From Scytalidium lignicola (taxonomy: Eukaryota > Ascomycota > Leotiomycetes): 64,000 nucleotides of DNA. Under the pieces are notes generated by a model. The model was not told where the DNA came from. It did not search any database and saw nothing but the letters and a program-made list of their open reading frames with translations. Location: assembly GCA_002812745.2 (NCBI GenBank), contig NCSJ02000172.1, positions 26,061-90,060 on the forward strand, given 5' to 3'. Numbering within the stretch: the first letter of the stretch is position 1; every line of letters starts with the position of its first letter. The position numbers and the translations under genes are program-made. This document shows positions 35,022 through 47,434 of this stretch, piece by piece.

Positions 35022-37281
35022 CTACATATACATATTACCCTGATAATTTCCGTCCCACCATCGCTCCATACCTGGCAACCACCATAAGTCGTCATCCAAA
35101 GTTGTATAATCTTGAGGGCCATATAATGTCTGATCGACATCTGGCATACACGTAGCATCTCCTATTCGATCTGCTACTTGAGGAACAGTATCCCATCCAG
35201 TCTGCTGTATTCCATTCTCAATTGGCTGCACCTGCACGGGATCTTTCCCCGAATCTTCCACGCCAGATTGTGCTTTCCGTCTGTTCTCATAAAAATTGAC
35301 GATCATCCTCATCTTTCTTGCGTATTTCTCTAGACTATCTGTATATCCTTTTCCGCCGTCAATGCCATCCATCCCGGGACCCAGCCTTACCTTTGCCTCC
35401 TCAAACTTAGTTGCTAAGGTTTCTAGCACTGTGACATAGTCCAGAGCCTCTTTCACAAATCCTATGTTCCGCTTAGGGCACGAGAGTCGGGCCAATGTTG
35501 TTATCGCAAAGCTCAGCTGAGACCATGTTACGAATGAAGTGGATAAATACTCTGTAGAAGGAATAGATAAGACAGTTGTGATAAATGAGTTTACTGCTAT
35601 GAGAAGTGCATATAGACCGTCTAACTGAGAGAGGTCATTCAACGCGACCTCGTGCAGGTGGATAGATGCACTGTAACAATGCATCAAAAAGAATTCTTTC
35701 AATAATGTTAGCTATACTAAAGATGAACTGAACAAAAATTATTGATAAGAATGAAGAGATTTAGCGTACTGTTTTCTTGTAGGTCACTAGATACGGAGGC
35801 CTGGAAGCTAGCTAACTCTGCTTGGAATGTTTTCATGTGAAGTTCCATTGGAGCTTTGATTATAGATTTACCCTCCCAGTTATGGTGATGAATACTTCTA
35901 GATATGCGCTCCACGATGTGCTGGAGCTGGATGAGACGAACCAAGTATATATCGGTAGAGTATTCTGGATTCTCCGACAAAAATTGACAACATTCGTCCA
36001 TATGAGGCGTGAATCTTAAGGCGTCAATCTTTTGGAAACAACTTGATACTCTAAATAGATTTAGATTCTGGACAACAAAAATAGAATGCCTGGTTCTATA
36101 ACACTCACACCGTAGTTAAGTAAAAGCATCCAAGGACTGCCCTCCTTTCCTCACTAGTCCTTGTCTTTACAACATTTTCCCGGCCGGGAAGCTTAACTGA
36201 GGAAAATCGAGCTCTATCGAGCGCATTAGGTGATCTGTTAAGCCCAAGGTCTGCCATCAAGGATACTGCTAGTTGTATGAAAGTGGTCAATTGTGGATGA
36301 TATAAACAGTGGTAATGATACCTATTAACAGAGTTAGAATATTATAATGGTTAGAAACTTGAAACACGAACCAAGAACAAAAGACAAGAAGCCCTTGAAG
36401 CAGATCTAAAGATTTCAAACTCCTCAGAAGCAGATGCTCACTCAAATACTCAACAATTTTCTTTTCAAAAAGTGTTTGCCTAGGTAAGTTATAGTAAGAG
36501 GCTGCCATAACTATTGTCATGTAAAGGAATGGGTTTGACTGTCTAAGATTGGCAGCCTTAACACCAGGCGGTAGGATGACGAAAGGGAATTGAGCAGTTA
36601 GCTCTTCCTGATAGATGCGGATGAGTCTATCGCCTTCTTCATTATCCGGTTCATCTGATGGATAGTTAAGAAGGCAGTGATAAGTGCTTCGTCTTTGAGG
36701 AGCTGGCGCATTTGAAAGATAAGTAAAAGGCGATTCAGGAACGTTCTTATTCCCGATATCCTCGTTTCCTTGAAGCTGAACTACACCTAACCCATGTCCA
36801 TGGTGATCTTGTTGTTGTTGTGCAAGACCAGTAGATTCAGCAGGGGATTTTTCTGGAGTCAATGGTCCCGGTTGATCATCAGTAATTGCCAGGGCAGGAT
36901 GTTGGCTGACGTTCTGAGAAGCTTGAAGTAAAGAAACTATTCCATCTAATTTCTTTTCTAACTGAGCCACGCGTCTATCTTGTAGTTAATATTATATCTT
37001 AAGAAATACAATAATTTAACTTACGTTGTTCTCCTGGGTTTGCGTTGTCTCACAGCTGGTGGCAAAACGGTGCAATCCTTATTTAGACGATGACACCTAT
37101 TAAACACTCTTAAGCTCTCTCATACAGTGATATAAAATATTATCATAAAAGGGATGGGATCTAATTACCTGTCACATTTGCTATTAGGAGTTCCTGGTCG
37201 ATAGACACATTTGGATTTAGCAGCAGCACAAGTTCCACATGCACGAGTGCCGGTATGGCTGGTAGTATGCTCATGCATCAT
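35022..37281 (-). CDS. Zn(II)2Cys6 transcription factor
   Basis: Nuclear DNA-binding regulator of the Gal4 class; target genes unknown. Six exons (minus strand): 37169-37281, 37025-37096, 36372-36974, 36109-36321, 35770-36050, 35022-35695; 651 residues. The zinc cluster has the spacing C-x2-C-x6-C-x10-C-x2-C-x6-C at residues 15-45 and is split by the first intron. A VAQLEKKLDGIVSLL coiled coil follows, then the fungal-specific middle homology region from about residue 150 (FPFVILPPGVKA, FYLTTVVSSCFQKIDALRF, FFLMHCYSASIHLHEVAL). The last intron uses acceptor GAAAG at 35696, chosen because only this joins the frames and restores the family motif. No biosynthetic cluster surrounds it. Confidence 0.88.
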
Positions 37282-37868
37282 TGCTATGAGTGGACTGAAC
37301 CATTTTAAACTTCACAGTTCATTGCTTGCTTACTCTCACTCACCGAGAAATGCATGCAGAGCGGAAGAGGAGAGGAAAACGGTGTCCGCTGCCTCGAGGT
37401 GTCTTCTTATATGTTGAGTGTAGTTAGGACCGGGAACGGAGCACTAAATATGTTCCGGCTCCCGCTCGTATGTGACGCACTATTACAAAATAAAGTTCTG
37501 CTAAAGAACCAGGGATTCACGTAAAGACGTTAAAGATCGGCCCTTCATAAATTATCATATTGATATAAATGCTATCTACGCTACAAATTACCGTTTTCAT
37601 GTATGGCTTAGTTAATAACTCAAGCCCCGTTTAACAACTCATATCGTAACGCCCCATACCCTGTTTTTAAATACCTTGGACAGGAAGTTCCTCGTGGGTC
37701 TTTTATTTTCATAGGTCTACAGTATGAATGAAAAAGATCATTCCCACACCTCCAGCGCAGCCCAATTAATGCGGCTCAGAGCATAGAGAATTATCAAGAT
37801 AGCAAATTGATTCCCATGGATTGACGCGGTATCAGTTCTGGATCTAAGCTTAATTACGGAGCGATCTT
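37282..37868. other. intergenic, upstream region of the Zn2Cys6 gene
   Basis: Between the Zn2Cys6 start and the CK2 alpha stop. Contains a Ser-box-like CGGCTCCCGCTCG stretch near 37458, with no ORF worth listing. Confidence 0.4.
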
Positions 37869-39270
37869 TCACGATGGTGTTGCAGAGGATCCAGCTGTTA
37901 GGAGGCGAGCCTGCTCATTGGCACGAACTGGTGCAAAATAGGCATGAGCCATAGCTTCCTTTGCGGTTAATCGGTCCTAAACCAAGGTTAGAACAAATCT
38001 AGATTGTATACTAAATGAAACACATAAACATACCTGATGGTCATATCGAAGTAGCTTATCCAAGAAATCGATAGCCTCATTACTAACAAATCTCTGATTC
38101 TCCGAGTTCACAAAGCTGTGCCAACTCTTCTTTGGAAATCGCCCAAGAATATCATCATATTGCGCATCAAGTTCAATCTCGTACTTGTCAAGATAATCAA
38201 ACAAGTCTTCCGTTCCTAGGACCTTTGCAATCTTTACCAACTGATCTGAGTTGCTATTTCCGTGGAAGAAAGGCTCTTTCCGGAAAATCATAGAGGCAAA
38301 CATAGCACCTAGGGACCACATATCCAGAGAGTAGTCATATTCTTGGAAGTCGACAAGCAACTCTGGACCCTTGAAATATCTTGATGCTACACGGACATTA
38401 TATTCCGTGCCTTGGTGATAGAACTCCGCAAGACCCCAATCGATGAGTCGTAACTGGTTGCTGAATTAGCTGATGTATTGACCCCAGAAAGAGAGAAGAC
38501 TGACTTTTCTGTTTTCATGATCGATCATAACATTGTGAGGCTTTACATCTCTGTGCATTATCCCTTTGCTATGACAGAAGTCAAGAGCCTGGAACGCTAT
38601 CAGTGACATGTTCCATATTCGGTCTACTATTCCATACCTTTAGGAGCTCAAAGATGTAATATCGGACATCGTAATCAACAAACTTAGGGTATAAGCTTCG
38701 GAAATCGGTATTGTTGACGTATTCAAATATGAGTGACGGAGTTTTGCTCTGTATAAAATATAAGCCACTTGCCTTCTGAAAAAGGGTAACATAAAGATGA
38801 GTCCTCGGTCGGACATTCCGCTGGAGACCCGAGTTATTGCAAGGGGTTATTTACCTGAGGGTCTCTGACCACATCCAGGAGTGCGACGATATTAGGCCCT
38901 CCAGAAAGGTTCTGCAGGATTTTGATCTCTCGCTTTATCTTCTTCTTCTTCACCGGCTTCAGCACCTTGATAACACATTTTTGATAGTTGACAACATTGA
39001 TTCCCTCAAAGACCTCCGAGTACTTTCCCCGTCCTATAACAAGGATTGTTAGTTTCTAGGCTTGCCACACAAGTTTCGAGACCTAGAATATGAACATACC
39101 GATTTTGCGCACAACTTCATATGACTCTAACACGCCCCTAGATATCCCCAGTCAGTTTGAGGTTTGAATACGCTAAGGATGGCTTCGACAAACCAGGTAA
39201 TATTAACACTGTCATAGTCCCAGTAGGACCGGGGCATCTGTTGATTGACATCTGCATATACGCGTGCCAT
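37869..39270 (-). CDS. cka1: casein kinase II catalytic subunit alpha
   Basis: Constitutive, acid-directed Ser/Thr kinase working in the nucleus and cytosol with CK2 beta. Seven exons (minus strand): 39194-39270, 39100-39137, 38855-39033, 38638-38748, 38505-38588, 38034-38453, 37869-37976; 338 residues, the usual length. Hallmarks: [20 protein letters not shown] at the start, GRGKYSEVF, the Lys-rich [27 protein letters not shown] instead of DFG, and GPELLVD. The small 38-nt second exon joins the glycine loop across an intron. It is divergent from rpp1, with 452 bp between the starts. Confidence 0.96.
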
Positions 39271-39722
39271 CTTGAATTGCGCAAGGCAGTTTCACCAGGG
39301 TACACACCGCAATTTAAAGGTTCTGGTGATCGCGACTCTGCGCGAAAACACAGTTCTACTAGGAGAACTATCCGCAGCAAGAGACAAGCTTGGTCTGCCC
39401 CTTTAGATAGTCGAGGACATCCGGAGACGCTGGCCTGATGGTTGTTATGTTATCGTCGACCCCTCGCTAAACCTGAAAGAGTGCGGTGAGTCTGTGACTC
39501 TTTCGGTCATTCTTAGGCGGCATCATATGGCAGTATACGGATTAGAAGCCTTGTTGCCTAACAGATTAATTAAGTGATATTTTGGAATTTTACCTTCGGA
39601 GTCAACAAAAATTTCTTATAGGTCTATGTCTTCAACGGATCCTTTTATTTACCTTAGATGCTATGGAAATCTGTAAACTGCAACTATAGTCCTTATTTTA
39701 AAACCAATTCATCACGACTAAG
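39271..39722. promoter_or_regulatory. divergent promoter region of cka1 and rpp1
   Basis: The 452-bp interval between two head-to-head housekeeping genes. No clear TATA box on either side; A/T-rich near 39560-39640. Boundaries are inferred from the start codons only. Confidence 0.5.
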
Positions 39723-40709
39723 ATGTTATACGATCTCAACATCCCCTGGTCGTCGACCCAAAACCCTCAAGAGCTCCAACGAACCGTCAGCTTCCTCTCA
39801 GAGCTGGGATATAACGTCCTCGCCCTCAATCACATAATTAGCGGACCTCTTCCATCTCGGATCACCAATCCAATACCCGAAAGTCCAGCCTTTCCAATTC
39901 CGCCAAAAGTCAGCCTCCTTCGACGCTGCACTCTCGTCATTTCCGACCCAACTCTCAACCACCGTCTCTCAGCTCTGGCAGCTGCATATGACATCCTAGC
40001 ACTACGTCCTACAACCGAGAAAGCATTCCTATCAGCATGCTTGAACACTACAGAGCACAGCGTCATCTCCCTTGACATGACCCAGCGACATCCTTTCCCA
40101 TTCAAGCCTAAACCTTTCATGACCGCTGTGAATCGAGGCATAAGATTCGAGATATCTTATGCGCAAGCTACGTTGGAGGATACCGTTTCGAGGAGGAACT
40201 TCATTAGTAACTGCCTGGCAATAATCCGCGCTACAAAAGGGAGAGGTCTGATTATCAGCAGTGAGGCAAAAAGCGCATTGGCAGTAAGGGGACCGGCTGA
40301 TGTGGTTAATCTGATGGCTGTATGGGGATTGGGTACCGAGAGAGGGATGCAAGCACTGGAATTGAATCCAAGAGCAGTTGTTGTTAATGAAGGTCTGAAA
40401 AGAACGTCATATAAGGGCGTCGTGAATGTTATTGAAGGTGGTGTGAGAGAGGTTTCCAACGGGCAGGAAAAGAGCACGGGAGATGGGTTGAAGAATAAGA
40501 AAGCTGATGGGAAAAGGAAGCTTGATCATTCTCAGCGCGACGGAGATGCCACACCTCCAATCAGTAAGAGGCAAGCTAAGAAACAAAGATTAGAAGCTTT
40601 AAAAGCTTCGAAGAACACGCAACTACCAGGGGGAGAGATCAGGGATACGTCTGTTGCATCAACTCCAATAGATACGGATAGCACACCAGGCGACACCTCG
40701 AATGGGTGA
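39723..40709 (+). CDS. rpp1: RNase P/MRP protein subunit Rpp1 (p30)
   Basis: Protein subunit of nuclear RNase P and RNase MRP, needed for tRNA 5' maturation and pre-rRNA processing. Intronless, 328 residues. The p30 TIM-barrel-like domain covers residues 1-235: MLYDLNIPW, ELGYNVLALNHIISG, DILALRPTTEKAF, HSVISLDMTQRHPFPFK, GIRFEISYA, and NLMAVWGLGTERGMQA. Residues 255-300 are rich in Lys/Arg, typical for a nuclear protein. It shares a promoter region with cka1. Confidence 0.93.
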   Translation: MLYDLNIPWSSTQNPQELQRTVSFLSELGYNVLALNHIISGPLPSRITNPIPESPAFPIPPKVSLLRRCTLVISDPTLNHRLSALAAAYDILALRPTTEKAFLSACLNTTEHSVISLDMTQRHPFPFKPKPFMTAVNRGIRFEISYAQATLEDTVSRRNFISNCLAIIRATKGRGLIISSEAKSALAVRGPADVVNLMAVWGLGTERGMQALELNPRAVVVNEGLKRTSYKGVVNVIEGGVREVSNGQEKSTGDGLKNKKADGKRKLDHSQRDGDATPPISKRQAKKQRLEALKASKNTQLPGGEIRDTSVASTPIDTDSTPGDTSNG

Positions 40710-40871
40710 AAAATTCCGCATTGATTCTCATTGCTGAATTGAAAAACTATCTACTACTATCCGCAAATACATACAGGATTCCATCCTTGTTGTACTGGGA
40801 TGTCTCTATTATAAGGGTATAATACAATCCCTCGAACGCCAAATATCAGAAATCCTCTCAAGCAAGTTACA

Positions 40872-42561
40872 TTAATCCTTCGCAGGATTCGGGAGAGGTG
40901 TAGCTAAAGACCCAAGAACTAACGAACTTGCTAAGGAGAAAGCACTGATGTTGATTGGATCAGCAATTCCTTGGGTCTCCGCTGCCAGGGAAGGTAATAC
41001 AGGAGTTGTCGATGGATTTCCTAGTGCCAAAACGAGCGTTGACGCAAAAGATGCGGTGTTCTCGGCAACTTGACTTTGAGCAACCGGAGGAGCTGTGGTG
41101 GAGGTGACAACAGCCGAAGTTGCTGGCGCCGATGATACTGTGCTTGTTGAGGCTGAAGAGATGACGGGCGAGCTTGTATCTATTAGAATGCTAGTTGCTA
41201 TTGAAGTATCGCTTGACAAGCTTGTAGACACCGGAATGCTGGTTGATGTTGAGGAAGCACTGGCTGAGCTTGTATCGGCTAGAACGCTAGAAGCACTCAG
41301 GGCAAACGATGCCGGCACAATAGCTGTTGTTACCGTTGAGGAACCATTGGAAGAAGTTGAAACCCCAACTGCTGATGAGACTAGTGGAGAAGCTATTGTC
41401 TGCAATGTCGTTGAAGCGGCTGGTGGCGCTGCCATAGAACCCATATTAATATTCATGAACGATCCAGGATCGCAGGCACAAGTGCATGGACACGATCCAT
41501 CTGCCTGAACTTTTCCGACCCCAGTAGCAATTCCACCGGGAGTACCAACTGCAGGTGCCACTGTAATTAAATCAGATACAATGTCAATAACAGCCCAATA
41601 CCATATGACTTACCATTAACTACTGAACTTGTCTGTAATACAATAGAGGATGAGCTAACAGGTAATGATACCGCAGCAGGTACTACAGATGTAGAAGTAG
41701 CATCCACTACTGAACTTGTCTGTAATACAGTAGAGGATGAGCCAACAGGTAATGATACCGCAGCAGGTACTACAGATGCAGAAGTAGCATTCACTACTCC
41801 CTGGCTAATACTTGTTGAAGTTGCTGGATTAATCGCAACCGCTGAGCTTGTTATTATGCTAGCTTGCGAGGTGCTCCCAACGGCCACGGATTCGAAACTG
41901 CTTGAGCTCACTGTGGAATTAGAAGGGATGCCTGCTGCGACAATGGTGCTTGATGATACAGCAGCTGAGGAGGTTGACTGGAGAATGGATCCAAGTGTTA
42001 ACGTAGGTATCGAGCTTTGTCCAGTAACAGTTACAGGAGGTGAAGTGGATGAGATAGACTGGTTCCTGGAAGTTTGTGGGATCGCCTCAGAACTATGCGT
42101 CTCGTGGGGCGCAGAATGCTGCGCCGGAGTAGTAGATTCAACAATAGTTGATCCATCGTTCCTAATAATGTTAATTGGTTCTAAACAATTTGTCGATGAC
42201 TTTACCTGGTATGTGTTGCTCCTGTAATTCCATCCGTTTTGGTCATCACTACAGTCGCATTGCCCGTAACTATTCCTACCGTCGAGTGCTTGTGTCTTCC
42301 TTCACCACCATGGTTTCCTTTAGCTCCTGCATTGTGCCCTTCGTGTTGCCCTCCGTGTTGCCCTCCGTGCTCATGCGTATCGCCAATTCCAATACCTAGT
42401 TCAGCTAAGAGATCAGTCAGTCCTTTCCCTTGTTGCGAATCGAATTGAGCCTATCTAGCAGTCAGCTTGTTGGTAGAATGAGGTGTCGACAAGATGCGCA
42501 CTTGTATTAAGCACGAGAGACCAGCCACAATCAGGAACCATGTTTGTAAAATGTTCTTCAT
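40872..42561 (-). CDS. secreted Ser/Thr-rich protein with His/Gly segment
   Basis: Not a recognised family. Exons (minus strand) 42502-42561, 42206-42450, 41614-42161, 40872-41560; 513 residues. Exon 1 is almost exactly a signal peptide (MKNILQTWFLIVAGLSCLIQ). Residues 45-78 are Gly/His-rich (HEHGGQHGGQHEGH and following) and could bind metal. The rest is mostly Ser, Thr, Val and Ala, suited to heavy O-mannosylation, with a CPCTCAC patch near residue 310 and two tandem 29-residue repeats. The C-terminus is weakly hydrophobic and does not clearly fit a GPI signal. Cell wall or extracellular function is likely; effector-like activity is not shown. Confidence 0.75.
41619..41792. repeat. tandem 87-bp duplication in the Ser/Thr-rich gene
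   Basis: Two adjacent units, 41619-41705 and 41706-41792, differ at only a handful of bases. Each codes 29 residues, so the duplication keeps the frame. The near identity points to a recent event or to homogenisation. Confidence 0.9.
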
Positions 42562-44680
42562 TATCGAATCCTTCGACCTCCCAAGCGGCCCTAGGTTTCT
42601 GGATTTACTCCACGCTGGCAGCGAGAAGGAGCCCGTTTACTCCTCCTCAATGGAAAATCAGATGCACAAAAATTAAGATAACGAGTGTATGAATTGTGAC
42701 CAGCACTACAGGAAATAAAAAAATAGTGCAAGATATTGAAAAGAACGTGGAGTGATGAAAGAGAATGGAGATGCGAACAGAGGAGGGTGGAACGGGAGCA
42801 GAAACACCTGAGAGGTGGATCGTCTTACACTGGGATAGCCGCTTTGATAGATTATTCAGGGAGTCTCTCATGGGCATTAAGCTTTGCCAATCGGGACGGC
42901 ATTATGCCGTAATCAAAGTGGGCTTTAAGATCGGACAAAGATGGAGGCTTTCTTCTTCCTCGAATAGGCGTCGCCTGTGATGAAGATGCCAGGAGCGTTT
43001 CGCCTCAAGGCACGCCATTGTAGACTTTGCGTGGCCTCTACAAGGTTAGCCTTGTAGCATTCTCGGAATACCATAGGTGTTCATAGGTGACGAATTCAAG
43101 AAATTTGCAGGAAGCTCCTGCCCAGTCTCACGGCGGTCGGAGACTAGGGACATCATACACAGGAGGCGATGCTACGTCGGAAAGAAACCTGGGGAGAAGC
43201 CCATCTGGAACATCTGCCGTTTCAAGGTTTCTATTAGCGAAGCGTGACTTGCACGAGGTTTTGAACCATCTTGAACCTCCATCTGGACAATTTATATGTA
43301 CAGTAATGGAGAACAATACTGTATCATTATTCGCTGATGAAGCACGATAAGTTATAGGATAATTTGAAGTTATCAAACTCGGTACAGTATTTACTAGAGG
43401 AGTGCTGTGGATGCTAAATCACTCTACAGGGCGCCGCAGCGGCTTCCAGGACCCCTAGCAGCCCAGATAGTGCGCCACGTTAGGGCTGTTTCGTCAACCA
43501 GTGTCGGACAACTTGGAACTTAAATAATAACTCTAAATCCCAGGGGAAATACTCCGTCTGTATGCAACCTCGGGACTCTTTCGGGGTTAATTACAAGAGG
43601 ATCAGGATGCTAATCCGTAAACGAGCAGTGTGAGCCCTATTGAACAGTGAGGCTTGTTAATTTAGCATGTGTATCGATTCTACAACACAAAAGCTCCCTC
43701 ATAGATTTAAACTCAGCGGGTTCAACACCCACAGCTTATTAACTACCGGTCATGGTAGAAAAGTAAATATTCTAGCCAATCATTGTCATGGAGTTCCCCC
43801 CACAAAAGGTTTCCAGCTACGCATGCTTTGTTTCTTCTCAAACCACATTTACTCTCTAGTTCGGAAAGCTTTGCTAGAGAGAACATTATCACGATACCAA
43901 TTGTTAACATCAATTACCGAATACATTGGACATTGATGGCGAACCCCATTCGATAAAGCTTTCTTTAAATTTAGTGCATTCAACACTATAATGAGATTCG
44001 TACTCGTATTATCCGAAAAAACCTGTAATCTTAGAAAGTGGAAATAGGTTGTACGTATAACCTTGAGCAGTCATCTTTTCTATCTCGAGGGTTTAGAAGA
44101 AAAGGCTAAAAGACGTAAAGCCCCAGCAACTATCAAGAGATAATCTATAGACTCACGCTATGCTAGCCGCCTAAATCAATAGCGAGGAATTGCTGGAGAC
44201 TACAAATTGGGACACCTCTCTAGTCTGTAATGGCAGTATAAAACATAAAGGTATCAACAGCCACGACCGCTAACTACGATAATTATACTAGTGTTGCCTC
44301 TTTTGAAGAGTGCCCAGATATTTGTCCATTTGAGATGAGATGGGCTGCATCGCTGCCTGTGAGCATGTGACTACGTGTGACTCAACGTGCATGACGAGCA
44401 CGTACAGATCAATGAAACGCGACTTGTCAATATTTTTTTACTTTCTGTAACATTTTTCTTCCCTTATTTTAAGGCTAAACATTTAAAAAGGGCAAGATTT
44501 TGTTAGCTTTCTCATCTTGTGAGTGTCTGCTGCTTGATCAACCCCAATTATCACAACTGACGTCAATATTAGTTGGCGAGAAACTGTAATTGACTTCTAC
44601 AAACCTTGCGGTCAGCAAAAATTCCACCCAAGGTTTCATATAGAACAGTTTTACGATATATAACAATTATCAAAGCAAAC
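42562..44680. other. intergenic, no supported gene
   Basis: About 2.1 kb. Several frames up to 89 codons (for example 43667-43936 plus) lack any domain. A 15-base similarity to the 28S rRNA start at 43703 is too short to call. A TACTCCGT site is at 43550. Confidence 0.45.
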
Positions 44681-45269
44681 ATGAATGTCCAATGCCAATG
44701 CGGTACAATCAGGTTCAAGACGCCCCTCCCACAGCCTCTGGCTGTCTACATATGCCATTGTGTTGAGTGTCGGCTGCAGTCATCTTCGGCGTTTGGCTGT
44801 TCTGCTATTTTTCCTCACTTCCAACTTCCCAGCGGGCAATTACTTTCATGTTACTCGTAAGTAATACCATATTTAACTATTTATATAAAATTCCAATTGA
44901 TTGTGCCTGTGCCTATAAATATTTCGTTTAGTCATTTAAATGCCTACTTATTATGCTCTGATATATACATTGATGCTGACTCGATAATATAGGCGACCCA
45001 CTGCTTCAGGAGACACGCTAAATTGCTATTTCTGCAAGAACTGTGGTACTAGGTTAATTCATAGCTCTCCTGGACATAAGGTTCTCAGCGTCAAAGGTGG
45101 CTGCATAGAAGGGTTGGACTGGTCACAAGCTAAACATATCTGGTGCAAGAGGGCTATGGTACCTATCCCGGAAGGTGTAGAGAGGGCAGAAGAAGAGCCA
45201 GAAGAAAATGACGATGACCTCCTAACAGATTCAATCCATACAAAACGTGACGCAGACATATTGGGTTGA
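44681..45269 (+). CDS. GFA/CENP-V domain protein, second copy
   Basis: Exons 44681-44856 and 44993-45269 give 150 residues. Zinc ligands seen: CQCGTIRFKT near residue 5, ICHCVECRLQSSSAFG near 30, and CYFCKNCGTRLIHSS after the intron. The C-terminal 35 residues are acidic, with EEEPEENDDD. It is distinct from the gene at 31.5 kb, which lacks the acidic tail, and I see no sign of recent duplication between them. Substrate unknown; the fold is related to S-(hydroxymethyl)glutathione synthase. An in-frame TTG at 44606 is not taken as the start. It converges with the SDR at 45439-46246. Confidence 0.85.
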
Positions 45270-45438
45270 ACCAATCTAGCTACTGGCATCTAATTCTTGG
45301 AAAGGAGAGAATGACCGGAAAACCAAAAGTTAAAGGAATCATAACCAGCATTTAAGAATGTATTTTGGTTTCATTTGATGAGCAAAATAAATACCTCTAA
45401 TCTAAGTACTTCATGATATAAAAAACCCTGTCCTAAAC

Positions 45439-46246
45439 TTAAGCCATACCTCCATTAGCCCTCAAAATCTGGCCAGTAACCCAGCTGCTGGCAGGTCCAC
45501 TCAAGTAAGCTACAACATCAGCAATCTCCTCTGGCTTTCCGAGTCTGTTCTGGGGGCTGAAGGAAGCAATCATCTTCATGAGCGCCTCTGGCTTGCCCTT
45601 GATGAAGAGATCCGTAGCGGTAGGACCTGGAGCAACGCAGTTGACAGAGATAGCCTTTCGTGCAAGATCCTTTGACAGAAGACGGGTCATCTGCTCAATG
45701 GCTCCCTTTGTCGAACAGTAGGTGACATAGTTTGGTGTCACGGTTGACGCAGCAGTCAGAGTAGTGGAGAAAAAGACGATGTGGGAGCCTGGTGCCATAT
45801 GAGGAGCAGCTTTCTGTTTTAATGTATTAGTTTTCTTGCTTCTCTCGTTTCAATTATCGCGAAAAACCTACCTGAGCCAAGAAAAATGGACCCTTGACAT
45901 TCAACTTGAAGTGAAGATCCCAGTCCGCCTCGGAGACGTTCTCCATCTCAGCAAGTCGCATAATAGCAGCAGAAGCTACAATGATATCGATCTTGCCAAA
46001 CTTCTCCACCGTGGTGTTCACCAGTCTCTCAATCTCGCCGATATCCCCAGCATCAGCCTTGACAGCAATGGCGCTGTCAGCGCCAATTGCCTTGACAACC
46101 TCTTCAGCTTCAGCGACACCGCTTGAGTAGTTGATAACAACCTTGGCGCCCTGGCTAGCGAGACGAAGTGCGGTCGCTCGGCCAATACCTTTGGAACCAC
46201 CGGTAATAAGGGCAACCTTGCCAGCAAGTACTTTGACGGCAGACAT
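45439..46246 (-). CDS. classical short-chain dehydrogenase/reductase
   Basis: NAD(P)-dependent oxidoreductase of the 3-ketoacyl-reductase-like classical SDR group. Exons (minus strand) 45872-46246 and 45439-45813 give 249 residues, the standard length. Seen: cofactor loop [13 protein letters not shown] at residue 13, a DAGD element, NVKGPFF, catalytic Ser in VFFSTTL, and YCSTK with the YxxxK pair, then [11 protein letters not shown] and a C-terminal [18 protein letters not shown] after the second strand suggests NADP preference in this group, which is uncertain. Substrate unknown. Both exons are equally 375 nt long. Confidence 0.93.
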
Positions 46247-47434
46247 GATGAATATAATGAGTATATAAGCTAAAGTATTGAGGAGTTATGGGATATTGAT
46301 CTGAAGTGGAGGTATTCTGGAAGGTATTGGATTTGATGAGGAGCCCAGTTTGAGAGACATCAAGCCTCTTTATATTAAAACCAACCACCACAAAGGGAAT
46401 GCATGGAGATAAAGTGGCGATATGCCATGTGGTGAGTAAGGGTCGGATATAATTGCAGTGCGCGAAATTGTCTCCGTTGTGGAATAGACGCTCTCCGTTT
46501 GGAACCGAATTAAAGTTTTAGTTTAATAGGATGGAGTTAAGGTAGTCCGTTGCTTAGATGTACTTGGTAGAACTATAACGTCACTGGTCTGGACACTTTT
46601 AGTGTCCACAACTTCGTGACCGCACTTCAAACTAAATAAAGAAATACGGTACCAGTAATTTGACATGCATGGAAATTATACGGAACTTTAGTCCAGCCAC
46701 ATATTGAGCCACGAATGTAAACTGGTGGTACAGTTACCTTCGTCTGTACAACATCTCGTAAGCCAAGACGTACATGCTAACGGCCGCTGCATTAAAACTG
46801 TTGCGTGATTTAACCTTCTACATCTTTAGAACGTGAAACATGAGCGGAACCCGCAAGCCAAACAACGCTTTGGGAACAATTTCTAGATCCGCGGGGTCGA
46901 CTGTCTACCTCCGTAAAATCCGACATATACCCGTATGTCCGCCTCTACCCGCTAGGCGCCACTGCAAAGGGTTCTAAGCGTAGATATCATCTCTAATGCT
47001 TGGACAGATAAACAAAAGAGATGTAAATAGAAATTTTGACAAGTGTCAACAAACAACGACAGCAAGAGTTTGCACTTACGTACAGACAGTTTTAAGTTTA
47101 AGATGACGTCTGTTCCTAGTGTTGAGACTGGGGGTAACCTTAAAATGAAACTATTCCAAATACGGCTTAGCACGGCCTTAAGCTCCTGTGGCGTCTACCA
47201 TATCAGCCTCGTTGACTTTCTGCAATGATGCTCATCAGACGCTGGCCATCATCGTAATCACGATCCTAATCCCTGACAACACTCTTTCGCTTTGTTTCGG
47301 TTACAGTTGCAGCTGTTCATTCCTTTGAAGCACACCCGGGTTAATATACGGCGCAAGTGGTACCGCTTTGGGAAAGTCGGGAGTCGCGTGTTATCACAGT
47401 TACAGATTTCGAGTTCGGGCTTGATTAAGCAAAT
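46247..47434. other. intergenic, divergent promoter of SDR and TFIIS
   Basis: Head-to-head interval of 1.2 kb. No frame of interest. Includes an imperfect palindrome CGTCACTGGTCTGGACACTTTTAGTGTCCA-like region near 46580-46612, in which GGACACTTTTAGTGTCC forms an inverted repeat. Confidence 0.45.
46592..46608. repeat. short inverted repeat upstream of SDR
   Basis: GGACACT-TTT-AGTGTCC: a perfect 7-bp inverted repeat with a three-base centre, about 350 bp upstream of the SDR start. It could be a binding site for a dimeric regulator or be incidental. Confidence 0.4.

Noticed and set aside
34000..41000. Idea of a biosynthetic cluster around the Zn2Cys6 factor
   Set aside because: Neighbours are housekeeping genes (Atg6, CK2, Rpp1); no synthase, oxygenase or transporter is near.
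43700..43730. Short stretch resembling the start of 28S rRNA (CTCAGCGGGTT in antisense)
   Set aside because: Only about 15 bases match; flanking DNA does not follow rRNA or ITS2 sequence.
43715..43735. TTCAA-containing stem that looks like a tRNA T-arm
   Set aside because: The stem does not pair and no acceptor or anticodon arm is nearby.
31518..45269. Idea that the two GFA genes are a recent duplication
   Set aside because: Only the Cys ligands are shared; intron position and tails differ, so they are old paralogues at most.
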